Program-made: the position numbers and the translations under genes
NCBI GenBank assembly: GCA_963703655.1
Contig: CAVPFA010000004.1
Coordinates: 372,001 to 436,000, forward strand
Source: CAVPFA01 sp963703655
GTDB taxonomy: Bacteria; Actinomycetota; Acidimicrobiia; Acidimicrobiales; Bog-793
Reading direction: 5' to 3'
Length of the DNA stretch: 64,000 nucleotides
The notes under the pieces: model-generated
Seen by the model: the letters and a program-made list of their open reading frames with translations, nothing else
Database searches by the model: none
Told to the model about the DNA's origin: nothing
In this document: positions 1 through 7,367 of the stretch, one piece after another
How the letters are laid out: the number at the start of each line of letters is the position of its first letter
Numbering within the stretch: position 1 is the first letter of the stretch

Positions 1-162
1 GACGAACTCCCCGGGCTCGATGGAGAGCGAGAACCCGTCGAGGGCGCGCGTCTGACCGAAGATCCGCACCAGCCGGTCGAGCTCGACACGCGCACCCCGT
101 GGCCGGAACGTGCCCGCTCCGGTGCTCCGATCATCGACGGGCTCCTCTTGTGTCGTGGTCAC
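1..162 (-). CDS. ABC transporter ATP-binding protein, N-terminal 54 codons only
   Basis: This is the beginning of a gene that runs off the left edge. From a GTG start at 162 the frame stays open to base 1. It reads a variable leader, then VELDRLVRIFGQTRALDGFSL and a short segment ending in EPGEFV, the usual opening of an ABC ATPase just before the Walker A loop, which itself lies outside the window. The start overlaps the stop of the upstream permease in a GTGA tetranucleotide, so the two are translationally coupled. It is the last visible gene of a substrate-binding protein, permease, permease, ATPase set and presumably energises uptake of an amine or polyamine. The substrate is inferred only from operon context. 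Confidence 0.75.
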   Translation of the reverse strand, partial: MTTTQEEPVDDRSTGAGTFRPRGARVELDRLVRIFGQTRALDGFSLSIEPGEFV

Positions 163-1019
163 AGTGCCCCGCTCCTCCTGCGGGCGCGCCGAGACTGCGA
201 ACGATCCAACGAGACGATCACGATCAGCAGCAGCCACGTACCGATGAGCGACAGCATCGACACGGCGGTGGCTATGTGGGCGTCGCTCTGCTGGAACTGG
301 TAGATCCACACGGGGAGCGTCGTCCACAGGTCCAGGCTGTGCCATCGTGAACTCGCCCATGACCAGCGCGATCGTGAGCACGATCGCTGAAAGCAACGCC
401 GCTCTGAGATTCGGCAGGATGACGTGCAACAAGCGTGCTCGCCCATCCGCCTCCGAGCGATCGTGAGGCCTCCACGAGAGTCTTGAGGTCGATCGCGGAC
501 AGCCCTGCGTCGAGCGAGCGGTAGACGAAGGGAAGGGCGAGTATGACATAGGCGAGGCTCAACAGGTACGGGGAGGCCCGGAGCCACAGCGGCGCCGCGT
601 GGAGGATCCCGAGGATGAGCACGATCGGCGGGATCACGATCGGCAGAACTGTTACGAAGTCGATGACCCGTCGCATCTTCGGCAGCTTCAAGTGGACATA
701 GGTGGCGGTCGGGACCATCAGCACCATCGTCAGCACCGTGGTCACGGCGGCCAGCCGAAGTGACAGGAAGAACGCCGCGGAGAAGCCGGTCTGGGACGGA
801 AGGGCTTCGATCGCGTACAAGGACCATCTGCCGGCATCGTTCTCGAGGGAGAATTTAAGCCCGGCGTAGAGGGGGATCAGGAAGTACGCGCCCCGCGATG
901 AAAAGTACGATCCCTCGCCAGAAACGCAGCCGCGGCAGACGCCGGCGCTGTGGATCCGATGCGACCCTCGGGACTCCCAGAATCTCCTCGGTTGCGATCT
1001 CGGGGATCAGCGAAGCCAT
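159..1019 (-). CDS. ABC transporter inner-membrane permease, PotC-like (frameshifted in this sequence)
   Basis: Second permease of a spermidine/putrescine-type importer. It starts at ATG 1019 (MASLIPEIATEEILG) and ends at 159, but the reading frame has to be pieced together from several frames. The breaks lie near 892, near 445 and near 345, and every segment continues the same BPD_transp_1 fold. Hydrophobic helices include one near FWRGIVLFIAG, one near AAVTTVLTMVL, one near VTVLPIVIPPIVLILG and the last near AVSMLSLIGTWLLLIVIV. The EAA-type loop (LVEASRSLGG) precedes the second break. Single-base indels explain all three breaks, so sequencing error is more likely than decay. It overlaps the upstream permease by 13 bp and the ATPase by 4 bp. 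Confidence 0.7.
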
Positions 1020-1963
1020 CTCGACGCCCTTCTGCGGGCGAGGCCGTAGAGGATCATGGTGATGCTGAGAATGATCAGCATGCCGAAGCCGATCGCATAG
1101 CCGATGTTCTGCTCGCCGGAGAGCAGGTTGCCGTTGAGTGTGTCCCCGATCTGGATCGGTGCGAGGGTGACCGTCCCCGCGGTCAGAGTTTCGGCCGTGG
1201 CATATGCCGCGAACCCGCTCCCGAAGAGCAGCAGCATCCCCCCGAGCACCGAGGGGAGCAGGACGGGGATGCCGACGTATCGCCAGTACCTCCGGCTCGA
1301 GGCACCCAGGTTCTCGGCCGCCTCCCGCCACGCCGGACGAAGCCCGCCGAGCGCCGGCGTGATCACGAGCACCATGAGCGGGATCTGGAAGTACAGGTAG
1401 ACGATCGCGACGCCGTAGAACGAGTAGAGGTTGAACCCGTGGTTCCAGGGGTTGAGGCCGACGACGCTCAGCCACGCGGTGAGGATCCCGGTCGACCCGA
1501 GCGTCGCTATGAAGATGAAGGTGAGGTTGATGCCGCCGAAGTTGGCGAGCACTGCTGACGCGGTCGCGACCAACCGTCGCAAGATGCCGCTGCGGCCCGT
1601 CTGGATCGCGTAGGCGAGGATCGTGCCGAGGATCCCCGGCACGAAAGCCGTAATCGCCGCGAGCACGATGCTGTTCTGGAATCCGAGGCGGTAGGTGCCC
1701 TGCGAGACCGTGTGAAGGTTGCTGAGGGTGAGCTTGCCCGCGTTGGTCCTGAAAGCAAGTTCGATCACGGCCAATGTCGGGACCCCGAGGCCGAGGAGCG
1801 TGTAGATCACGAAAGGCGCCATCGCGAGGGTGGGCCGGACGCCACGAAGCAGGCCCTTCACGCGGGCCTGCTTCGGTCGGGCGGCGCCTCCGGCCCGGGA
1901 CACTGAGGTCGCCGGGCCGTAGGCCGCCGCTTCATTGAGTGTCACATCTGACGCCACGTGCAA
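1007..1963 (-). CDS. ABC transporter permease, PotB-like
   Basis: A 318-residue integral membrane protein and first permease of the importer. After a polar leader of about 45 residues there is a first helix near MAPFVIYTLLGLGVPTLA, then further helices with the BPD_transp_1 pattern. The cytoplasmic EAA loop reads WREAAENLGASSRRYW, which is where the ATPase would dock. Length and topology fit the PotB/PotC class that imports polyamines, opines and other cationic amines. It lies 3 bp after the substrate-binding gene and overlaps the second permease by 13 bp, so the four transporter genes form one transcript, probably continuing the sox-fhs operon. The substrate is unknown; a methylated amine is my inference from context. 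Confidence 0.88.
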   Translation of the reverse strand: MHVASDVTLNEAAAYGPATSVSRAGGAARPKQARVKGLLRGVRPTLAMAPFVIYTLLGLGVPTLAVIELAFRTNAGKLTLSNLHTVSQGTYRLGFQNSIVLAAITAFVPGILGTILAYAIQTGRSGILRRLVATASAVLANFGGINLTFIFIATLGSTGILTAWLSVVGLNPWNHGFNLYSFYGVAIVYLYFQIPLMVLVITPALGGLRPAWREAAENLGASSRRYWRYVGIPVLLPSVLGGMLLLFGSGFAAYATAETLTAGTVTLAPIQIGDTLNGNLLSGEQNIGYAIGFGMLIILSITMILYGLARRRASRWLR

Positions 1964-1966
1964 AGG

Positions 1967-3125
1967 CTACGCGCCGGTGCCAACCTCGGTCGGCCAGTAT
2001 TTCGCGACTACCGCCTTGGCCCTGGTCGTCTGAGCCTGGGTCGGGAACTTCGTCACGCCACGCGGGGCGGCCGGCAGTGCGGAGAGCCACTTCGCGTTCG
2101 CCAGGTGGTGCGCGACGAGGTACGGCAGCTCGATCGGCCTGGCCTCGCCCTGGAGCCACAGGTTCTGTCCGACGGTCGAGTAGAGGTACTCCTCCCAAAG
2201 GCGGGCAGCGGCCGGGTTCGGAGCTCCCTTGTTGATGGCCTGGGCGTAGTACGCCGCGTACGACGCGTCGGTCGGGATGACGACCTTCCATCTCTTGGCC
2301 CACCCGGGAATCGAGCTGATCTCCGAAGCCTGGAGGTAGTCCCACCAGAGCACGATGTTGGTCGCGCCGGTCTCGACTGTGCTGGGACCGGCGACGGTCG
2401 CCACGAAGTTGCCCGCCCCGAGCAGCTTCTGGAAGTAGTCGACGCCGGGCTTGATGTTGTTGAACGAACCCCCGCTGGCGAGGGCGGCCGCGTACACCGC
2501 AGAGAAGGCAGCGCTGGCCAGAGTCGGGTTGTTGTTGATGCCGACCTTGTAGCCGAGGCCCGGCTTGAGCATCTGCTTGAAGGAGGTCGGGCAGCGCTTG
2601 ACCGTCCTGGAATCGCAGCCGATAGCGACGTAGCCGCCGTAATCGCCGTACCAGTCGCCGTTGGTGGCCTTCTGTACCGCGGGGATGTTGGCCCACGTCA
2701 GCACCTTGTAAGGAGCGAGCTCTCCGGACGAGGCCGCCTCTATCCCGAAGCTCTGCCCGACGTCAAGCACGTCCGGGTCGTCGGAACGGCCGGCGTCCGC
2801 CTTGATCGCGTTCAGCTCGTCCTGGCTGGAGCCCTCGGGGTTCTCCGAGTTGATGGAGATGTGGTACTTGGCGGAGAAGTCCTTGATGATCGTCCCGTAG
2901 TTCGCCCAGTTGGACGGCAGGGTGATCACGTTCAGATGACCCTCCTTCTTCGCAGCCGTGATGAGCGCCGTCATGGACGTGGGCCCGTTCGGCGTCAAGT
3001 GCGTCACCGTCGACCAGTTCACGCCGTTCGTCGACGGTCGCTGACGAACCGGGAATTGCCACGGCCACCATGCCGACCGTCGCCGCCCCGGCGAGCAGCA
3101 CCGCCTTGAGCTTTTTTGCTGTCAC
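1967..3125 (-). CDS. Extracellular solute-binding protein of the ABC importer (one frameshift near its signal peptide)
   Basis: Periplasmic-type binding protein of the PotD/SBP_bac family. The true start is probably GTG at 3125, which is preceded by GGAGGGG at good spacing and opens a clear signal peptide (MTAKKLKAVLLAGAATVGM, ending near AIPGSSA). The mature part (NWSTVTHLTPNG, then LNVITLPSNWANYG) lies one frame away, so a single-base indel near 3025-3060 separates leader and body. From 3022 the body is open to 1967, about 350 residues. It contains family landmarks such as DVGQSFGIEAA and IVLWWDYLQA. Two 28-bp direct repeats lie 31-86 bp upstream. The ligand cannot be read from the sequence. 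Confidence 0.82.
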
Positions 3126-3155
3126 TGTCCCACCCCTCCGCTGAGTTCTCGAGCC

Positions 3156-3219
3156 ACCGAACTGGTAGCCCACGCGCAACGTAACCGAACAGGTAGCCCG
3201 CGCGGAACGCGACCGAAAG
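3156..3219. repeat. Tandem 28-bp direct repeat upstream of the solute-binding protein gene
   Basis: Two adjacent 28-bp units (3156-3183 and 3184-3211) agree at 23 of 28 positions, followed by the first 8 bases of a third (ACCGAA plus two). Each unit begins ACCGAAC and contains GGTAGCCC. They lie 31 bp before the preferred GTG start of the solute-binding gene, between it and the end of the upstream FAD oxidoreductase. An operator built of direct repeats is the simplest reading; a local slippage duplication is the alternative. Confidence 0.6.
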
Positions 3220-3272
3220 AAAGTGAACTCGACGTGAACGCCGCACGACGGCTGGGTGAAAAGCAGTGACCG

Positions 3273-3335
3273 ACGGTCGGCGAAGGCGCTTGCGGTGTCG
3301 TCGAAGGCGTGTGCCGTGTCGTCGAAGTCGCATGC
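3273..3335. repeat. Degenerate 21-bp tandem repeat (three units)
   Basis: Three consecutive 21-bp units start at 3273, 3294 and 3315. The last two share GTGTCGTCGAAG, and the first is more diverged (GGTCGGCGAAGGCG). The array ends 7 bp before the stop codon of the FAD oxidoreductase gene. On the minus strand it would read as an arginine-rich repeat (RLRRH), but no convincing gene uses that frame. It occupies most of the short gap between the oxidoreductase and the transporter genes. Confidence 0.55.
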
Positions 3336-3342
3336 GCTGTGG

Positions 3343-4456
3343 TCAGAACGTCTCGGCCGCGATCGCCGGTGCGAGCGTCATACCCCGGCCGCCCGCTCCG
3401 GTCACGGCCACGACGCCAGGCGCGACCTCGCGCCGGAAGTACAGCTCGTCATCGGAGACCTTCGAGAGCTGGTGGTACACGCCGGCCCAGCGACGAACGA
3501 TCCGCGGGAAAGGCGTGCCCACCACGGCGCGGGCGAGTTGTTCGACCAGGGCCACGGGTTCCGTCGGACAGATCGAAGGCGAACGGCTCGTCGTACTCAT
3601 GGCTGTCACCGAGCGTCAGCGCGCCGTCGAGGCGTTGATGACACAGCATCTGGATGCCGAGGCGCGAGAGCGCCTCGTCCTGGGGTCCGAGCAGTCCGAG
3701 CGCGAGTTCTCTGAACGTGGGATAGTGGCGCAGGGAGTTGCCGTCCGCCACCGACGTCGTGAGCTGGCGACCGAGAGACTCGGTCTCGGCCATGTGCAGG
3801 CGCACCCGCTGCAGGTGCGTGCCATCGAAGAGTCGGCCCATGGCACCTCCGCCGACCGCCCCGACGCACAGCACCACGAGATCGGCCCTGTGGCGGGACC
3901 CGGTGTGGTCGGTGACGGCGTGGTCCGCGACGTCGACGACCTCGCGAGGAGCCAAGTACTCGTACCGGCCGGAGCCCTTCAGCCACTCGCGGAGCGCACC
4001 GAGCACGAGGCGGGGCTCGACGGCCGCGTCGAGCGAGCAGTGCAGCCCCGCGAGAAACTCGCCCTGCAGTCCCGGATTCACGCTGCGCACCTCGTCGGCG
4101 TCGAGCAGCGACAGACCGCGATCGGTCGCATCGCGCCCGGCGGCCGCCGCCTCGAGCACCTTGAGCTCAGACTCGCCCGACGCGACCGTGATCGACCCGT
4201 TCGCTCGGAACCCGGCGCCCGGGACATCGCGCCCCACCTGTTCCCACAGCTCCCGGGCGCGAAGCGCCAGCCGAAGCTCGGCCCCCGGGGACCCGCCACT
4301 CACCCAGACGAGACCGAAGTTCCTGACAGAGGCGCCTTCAGGTCGTTCATCTCGCTCGAGATGGACGACCGTGGCGCCCGAGCGGACGGCGGCCAGTGCG
4401 TGCATGGTGCCGAGGATGCCGCCCCCGACCACCACCACCGACCGACCCCGAGTCAC
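3343..4456 (-). CDS. FAD-dependent oxidoreductase, TIGR03364-like (one frameshift)
   Basis: DAO-fold flavoprotein of about 370 residues. It starts at GTG 4456 and shows the dinucleotide-binding motif VVVVGGGILGTMHA, then the acidic end of the second strand (HLERDE) and GASVRNFG, as in the TIGR03364 family. The C-terminal part (EPVALVEQLARAVVG to GVVAVTGAGGRGMTLAP) continues in another frame after an extra G near 3562; removing one base restores the full protein. GTGA at 4453-4456 overlaps the stop of the cyclohydrolase gene, so the two are coupled. It probably oxidises an N-methylated or amino substrate and could deliver one-carbon units to the folate enzymes beside it; the substrate is inferred only from context. 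Confidence 0.78.
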
Positions 4457-5028
4457 GCCACGATCTGGCGCCGTGCCCGAGCGGCGCTGTCGGCGGTCTC
4501 TCCCAAGAGCACCTCCAGCTGCGAGATCCGGTCGTCGTCCTCGTCCTCTCCGAGGTTGATGAGGACCAGGGCGCCGGCGGCCCTCGCGCCGGAATCGGCC
4601 AGCAGAGCGGCGGTGACGCAGTCGCCGAGCAAATTCGGGTTGCCACCCTCGGCCAGCCGGACCGCAAGAGCCGCCACGCGCGAGGCGACCTGCGCGACCT
4701 CCAAGGGCACGTCGGTCGCCGCCGAGAGCGCAGCACCGATCTCGGCGTCGCGGCCTTTGAGATCGGGGTCGCGAGAACGGCGCATCGCGGAGATGACGAG
4801 GCTGTAGGCAGCGGCGTCGGCCTGGCAGAGCGAGGATGCCCGGTCTCGAAGCCGTTCGGCGGTGACGGCGATCTCCGGCGCGTCCGGCAGTTGTTTCGTG
4901 GAGAGGCGGGCCGCCATCACGCAAAGGCCGCCGGCGAGGCTGACAGTTAGTGCCGCCGCCGACCCGCCGCCGGGCGCCGGCTCGGCCGCCGAGACGAGCC
5001 CGAGGAAGCTGCCGAGCGGCAGCTCCAT
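4453..5028 (-). CDS. fchA: Methenyltetrahydrofolate cyclohydrolase / cyclodeaminase family
   Basis: A 191-residue protein matching the FTCD_C/FchA fold. Starting at ATG 5028 it reads MELPLGSFLGLVSAAEPAPG with the characteristic PAPGGGSAAA turn. An all-alpha body follows, with ILG-rich helices and a late GNPNLLGDCVTAALLAD motif typical of cyclodeaminase/cyclohydrolases. It would interconvert 5,10-methenyl-THF and 10-formyl-THF in the cytoplasm. It lies 13 bp after fhs and overlaps the downstream oxidoreductase by 4 bp. Between the sox genes and fhs it completes most of a THF-linked one-carbon oxidation line; a methylene-THF dehydrogenase (FolD or MtdA) is not in this window. A stand-alone formimino-THF cyclodeaminase is the alternative. 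Confidence 0.85.
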   Translation of the reverse strand: MELPLGSFLGLVSAAEPAPGGGSAAALTVSLAGGLCVMAARLSTKQLPDAPEIAVTAERLRDRASSLCQADAAAYSLVISAMRRSRDPDLKGRDAEIGAALSAATDVPLEVAQVASRVAALAVRLAEGGNPNLLGDCVTAALLADSGARAAGALVLINLGEDEDDDRISQLEVLLGETADSAARARRQIVA

Positions 5029-5041
5029 GTAGGGGGGCTCG

Positions 5042-6739
5042 TCAGTTGAGCCCGACAATCTCACCGTTCTCGTCGATGTCGATGATCTCGGCGGCCGGGT
5101 GGCCCGACAATCCAGGCATCGTCCGCATGTCGCCGGAGATGAGGTAGACGAAGCCGGCACCGACCGAGGCGCGCGCCTCGCGCACCGGCATCCGCCATCC
5201 CGTCGGCGCACCCTTCAACGACGGGTCCGAGGAGATCGACAGGTGCGTCTTGGCGATGATCACCGGCAGGTTCCCGAAGCCGTTCTTCTCGTACGAGTCG
5301 AGCTGCCGGCTGGCGGCCGGGAGGTAGTCGACGCCGCCGGCACCGTAAACCTTGGTGGCCACCGTCTCGATCTTCTCGCGCAACGGCGCCTCGTCCGGAT
5401 AGAGCACGTGGAAGTCACCCGGTTCGTCGGCCGCCTCGACGACCGCCTCTGCGAGCTCGGTCGCTCCTTTGCCGCCCTCGGCGAAGTTGGTGCACACGGC
5501 CGCGCGCACCCCCATCGAGGCCGCGATCTCACGGATCGCATCGTGCTCGGAGGGGAAGTCGCCCGGGAACGTGTTGATCGCGACAACCGGCGTGACGCCG
5601 AAGATCTGGATGTTCTCGATCTGCTTGCGAAGGTTCGCGCCGCCGACGTGGACCTCCTCTGGGTTCTCCAACAGCATGTCGGGCGGCAGCGGGCGCCCGG
5701 CCACGACCCGATGCCCGCCCGAATGGACCTTGAGGGCACGCACGGTCGTGACGACCACGGCGGCGTCGGGCGTCAAGCCCGAGGCGCGGCACTTGATGTC
5801 GAAGAACCGCTCGGCTCCCATGTCCGCGCCGAAGCCCGCTTCGGTGATGAGGAAGTCGCCGGCGTGGATCCCGATGAGGTCGGCGACGATCGACGAGTTC
5901 CCGTGCGCGATATTGCCGAACGGTCCCGCGTGCACGAGCACGGGCGTGTTCTCGATCGTCTGGAGCAGGTTCGGCTTGATGGCCTCGCGCATGATCACGG
6001 TCATCGCCCCGGCGGTCTTCAAGTCCTCCGCGGTCACAGGCTCCCCGCCGTCGGTGTAGCCGACCACGATTCGCCCCAAGCGGGCCCTCATATCGTGCAG
6101 GGACTGCGACAGTGCGAGGATCGCCATCACCTCCGACGCGGCGGTGATGTCGAATCCGGTCTGGCGCGGGACGCCGTCCTCCTTGGTCCCGAGCCCGATG
6201 ACGATGTTGCGAAGCGAGCGATCGTTGACGTCGAGCACGCGCCTCCAGGTGATGTTGTGCAGGTCGAGCTCGAGCTCGTTGCCCTTGTGCAGATGGTTGT
6301 CGAGCATCGCCGACAGCATGTTGTGCGCGGCTGTGACTGCGTGCATGTCGCCGGTCAGGTGGAGGTTGAACGCCTCCATGGGCACCGCCTGGCTGTAGCC
6401 GCCGCCGGCTGCGCCCCCCTTGATGCCGAACGTCGGGCCCATCGACGGCTGGCGGATCGCGATCGTGGCGCGCTTGCCGACGTGGTGCATGGCCTGGCCG
6501 AGCCCGACGGTCGTCGTCGTCTTGCCTTCGCCGAGGGGTGTCGGGGTGACCGCGGAGACAACGACGTACTTGGCCTTAGGGCGGTCGGCCAGCTCGGCGA
6601 TCGCGTCCAGCTTGATCTTGGCGACGCTGTCACCGTACGACTCCAGCAGCCTCGGCTCGATTCCCATGCCTTTGGCGATTTCGGTGATCGGCTTCAGTTG
6701 GGCCTGTCGTGCGATCTCGAGGTCGCTGGGCATGGCCAT
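5042..6739 (-). CDS. fhs: Formate-tetrahydrofolate ligase
   Basis: A 565-residue protein, full length for the family. The nucleotide loop TPLGEGKTTTTVGL lies about 70 residues in, followed by RQPSMGPTFGIKGGAAGGG, and near the middle FGNIAHGNSSI, all hallmark FTHFS motifs. It makes 10-formyl-THF from formate and ATP, or runs backwards to release formate and ATP. Here, after methylene-THF from sarcosine/N-methylglutamate oxidation, the ATP-yielding direction makes sense. AAGGAG lies 7 bp before the ATG, inside the end of soxG, and the gene follows soxG by 1 bp, so it belongs to the sox operon. The long open frame on the opposite strand here is a composition artefact. Confidence 0.97.
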   Translation of the reverse strand: MAMPSDLEIARQAQLKPITEIAKGMGIEPRLLESYGDSVAKIKLDAIAELADRPKAKYVVVSAVTPTPLGEGKTTTTVGLGQAMHHVGKRATIAIRQPSMGPTFGIKGGAAGGGYSQAVPMEAFNLHLTGDMHAVTAAHNMLSAMLDNHLHKGNELELDLHNITWRRVLDVNDRSLRNIVIGLGTKEDGVPRQTGFDITAASEVMAILALSQSLHDMRARLGRIVVGYTDGGEPVTAEDLKTAGAMTVIMREAIKPNLLQTIENTPVLVHAGPFGNIAHGNSSIVADLIGIHAGDFLITEAGFGADMGAERFFDIKCRASGLTPDAAVVVTTVRALKVHSGGHRVVAGRPLPPDMLLENPEEVHVGGANLRKQIENIQIFGVTPVVAINTFPGDFPSEHDAIREIAASMGVRAAVCTNFAEGGKGATELAEAVVEAADEPGDFHVLYPDEAPLREKIETVATKVYGAGGVDYLPAASRQLDSYEKNGFGNLPVIIAKTHLSISSDPSLKGAPTGWRMPVREARASVGAGFVYLISGDMRTMPGLSGHPAAEIIDIDENGEIVGLN

Positions 6740-6740
6740 G

Positions 6741-7367
6741 TCAGATCTCCTTGTCGGGGTAACCCTCTACTGCGATGTCGAACTCGGCGCCGGCGTCGAG
6801 CAAGGCGTCGAATTGGTACTGGCCCGAGGCACGGTCGCCGTGGAGCAGGTACGAACGCACGCCGGCCACGTCGTCGCGGATGACGTCGGTCGTCACCCTG
6901 GCGACCGAGGATCTGAAGACGGCGCCGTCGGGCGTGACCGCGTCGCTGAGGTCGATCGCGCACAGTTTCTCGAGCACGCGGCTCGCCTCCGAGCCGGTGA
7001 TGCGGAAGACCACGCCGGCGTGGGTCACGTCCAGAACCGTGGCGAGCTCGGCTTGGTCACTTCCCTCGAGCCCGGCCAGGACCGTTTCGGCACTCGAAGC
7101 CGGTGCGATCACGAGCCACTCGTCCGGGCCCGTGCCGGCCACGAGATGGCCGGCCGCATTGCGAACTGAGCGCCCGAACGCGCACCCGAGCGAGAGCCCC
7201 ATCGGGCTCGTGACCGGCGTGCGAACGAGGACCTTGGTGAGCGGCGTCAGGTCGCTCAGCCGCAGCGCTGCCGAAGACGCGGCACTCGACACCTCCCAGC
7301 CCCCGTGCACCGCCAGGGGTGCCTCGGGCCGGACCGAGCTGCGCGCCAGCCGCACGCCGCTAGCCAC
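6741..7367 (-). CDS. soxG: Sarcosine oxidase gamma subunit / N-methylglutamate dehydrogenase subunit D type
   Basis: A 208-residue protein of the SoxG family, the small THF-related subunit of heterotetrameric sarcosine oxidase. It carries LGCAFGRSVRNAAGH and GTGPDEWLVIAP, a truncated GcvT-like fold as in the family, and ends in QYQFDALLDAG. The GTG start at 7367 overlaps the soxA stop by 8 bp, as usual for this operon. With soxA it frames the folate site that accepts the oxidised methyl group as methylene-THF. Because mgs genes and a gamma-glutamylmethylamide synthetase-like gene lie upstream, N-methylglutamate (MgdD role) is as likely a substrate as sarcosine. Confidence 0.85.
   Translation of the reverse strand: MASGVRLARSSVRPEAPLAVHGGWEVSSAASSAALRLSDLTPLTKVLVRTPVTSPMGLSLGCAFGRSVRNAAGHLVAGTGPDEWLVIAPASSAETVLAGLEGSDQAELATVLDVTHAGVVFRITGSEASRVLEKLCAIDLSDAVTPDGAVFRSSVARVTTDVIRDDVAGVRSYLLHGDRASGQYQFDALLDAGAEFDIAVEGYPDKEI

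Noticed and set aside
3156..3335. Possible CRISPR or phage attachment site
   Set aside because: The units are directly adjacent, have different periods and no integrase or cas gene is near.
5099..6883. Long plus-strand open frame (594 codons) opposite fhs
   Set aside because: It is antisense to a perfectly conserved Fhs, is rich in Arg/His/Gly/Asp and has no recognisable motif; such frames are expected in GC-rich DNA.
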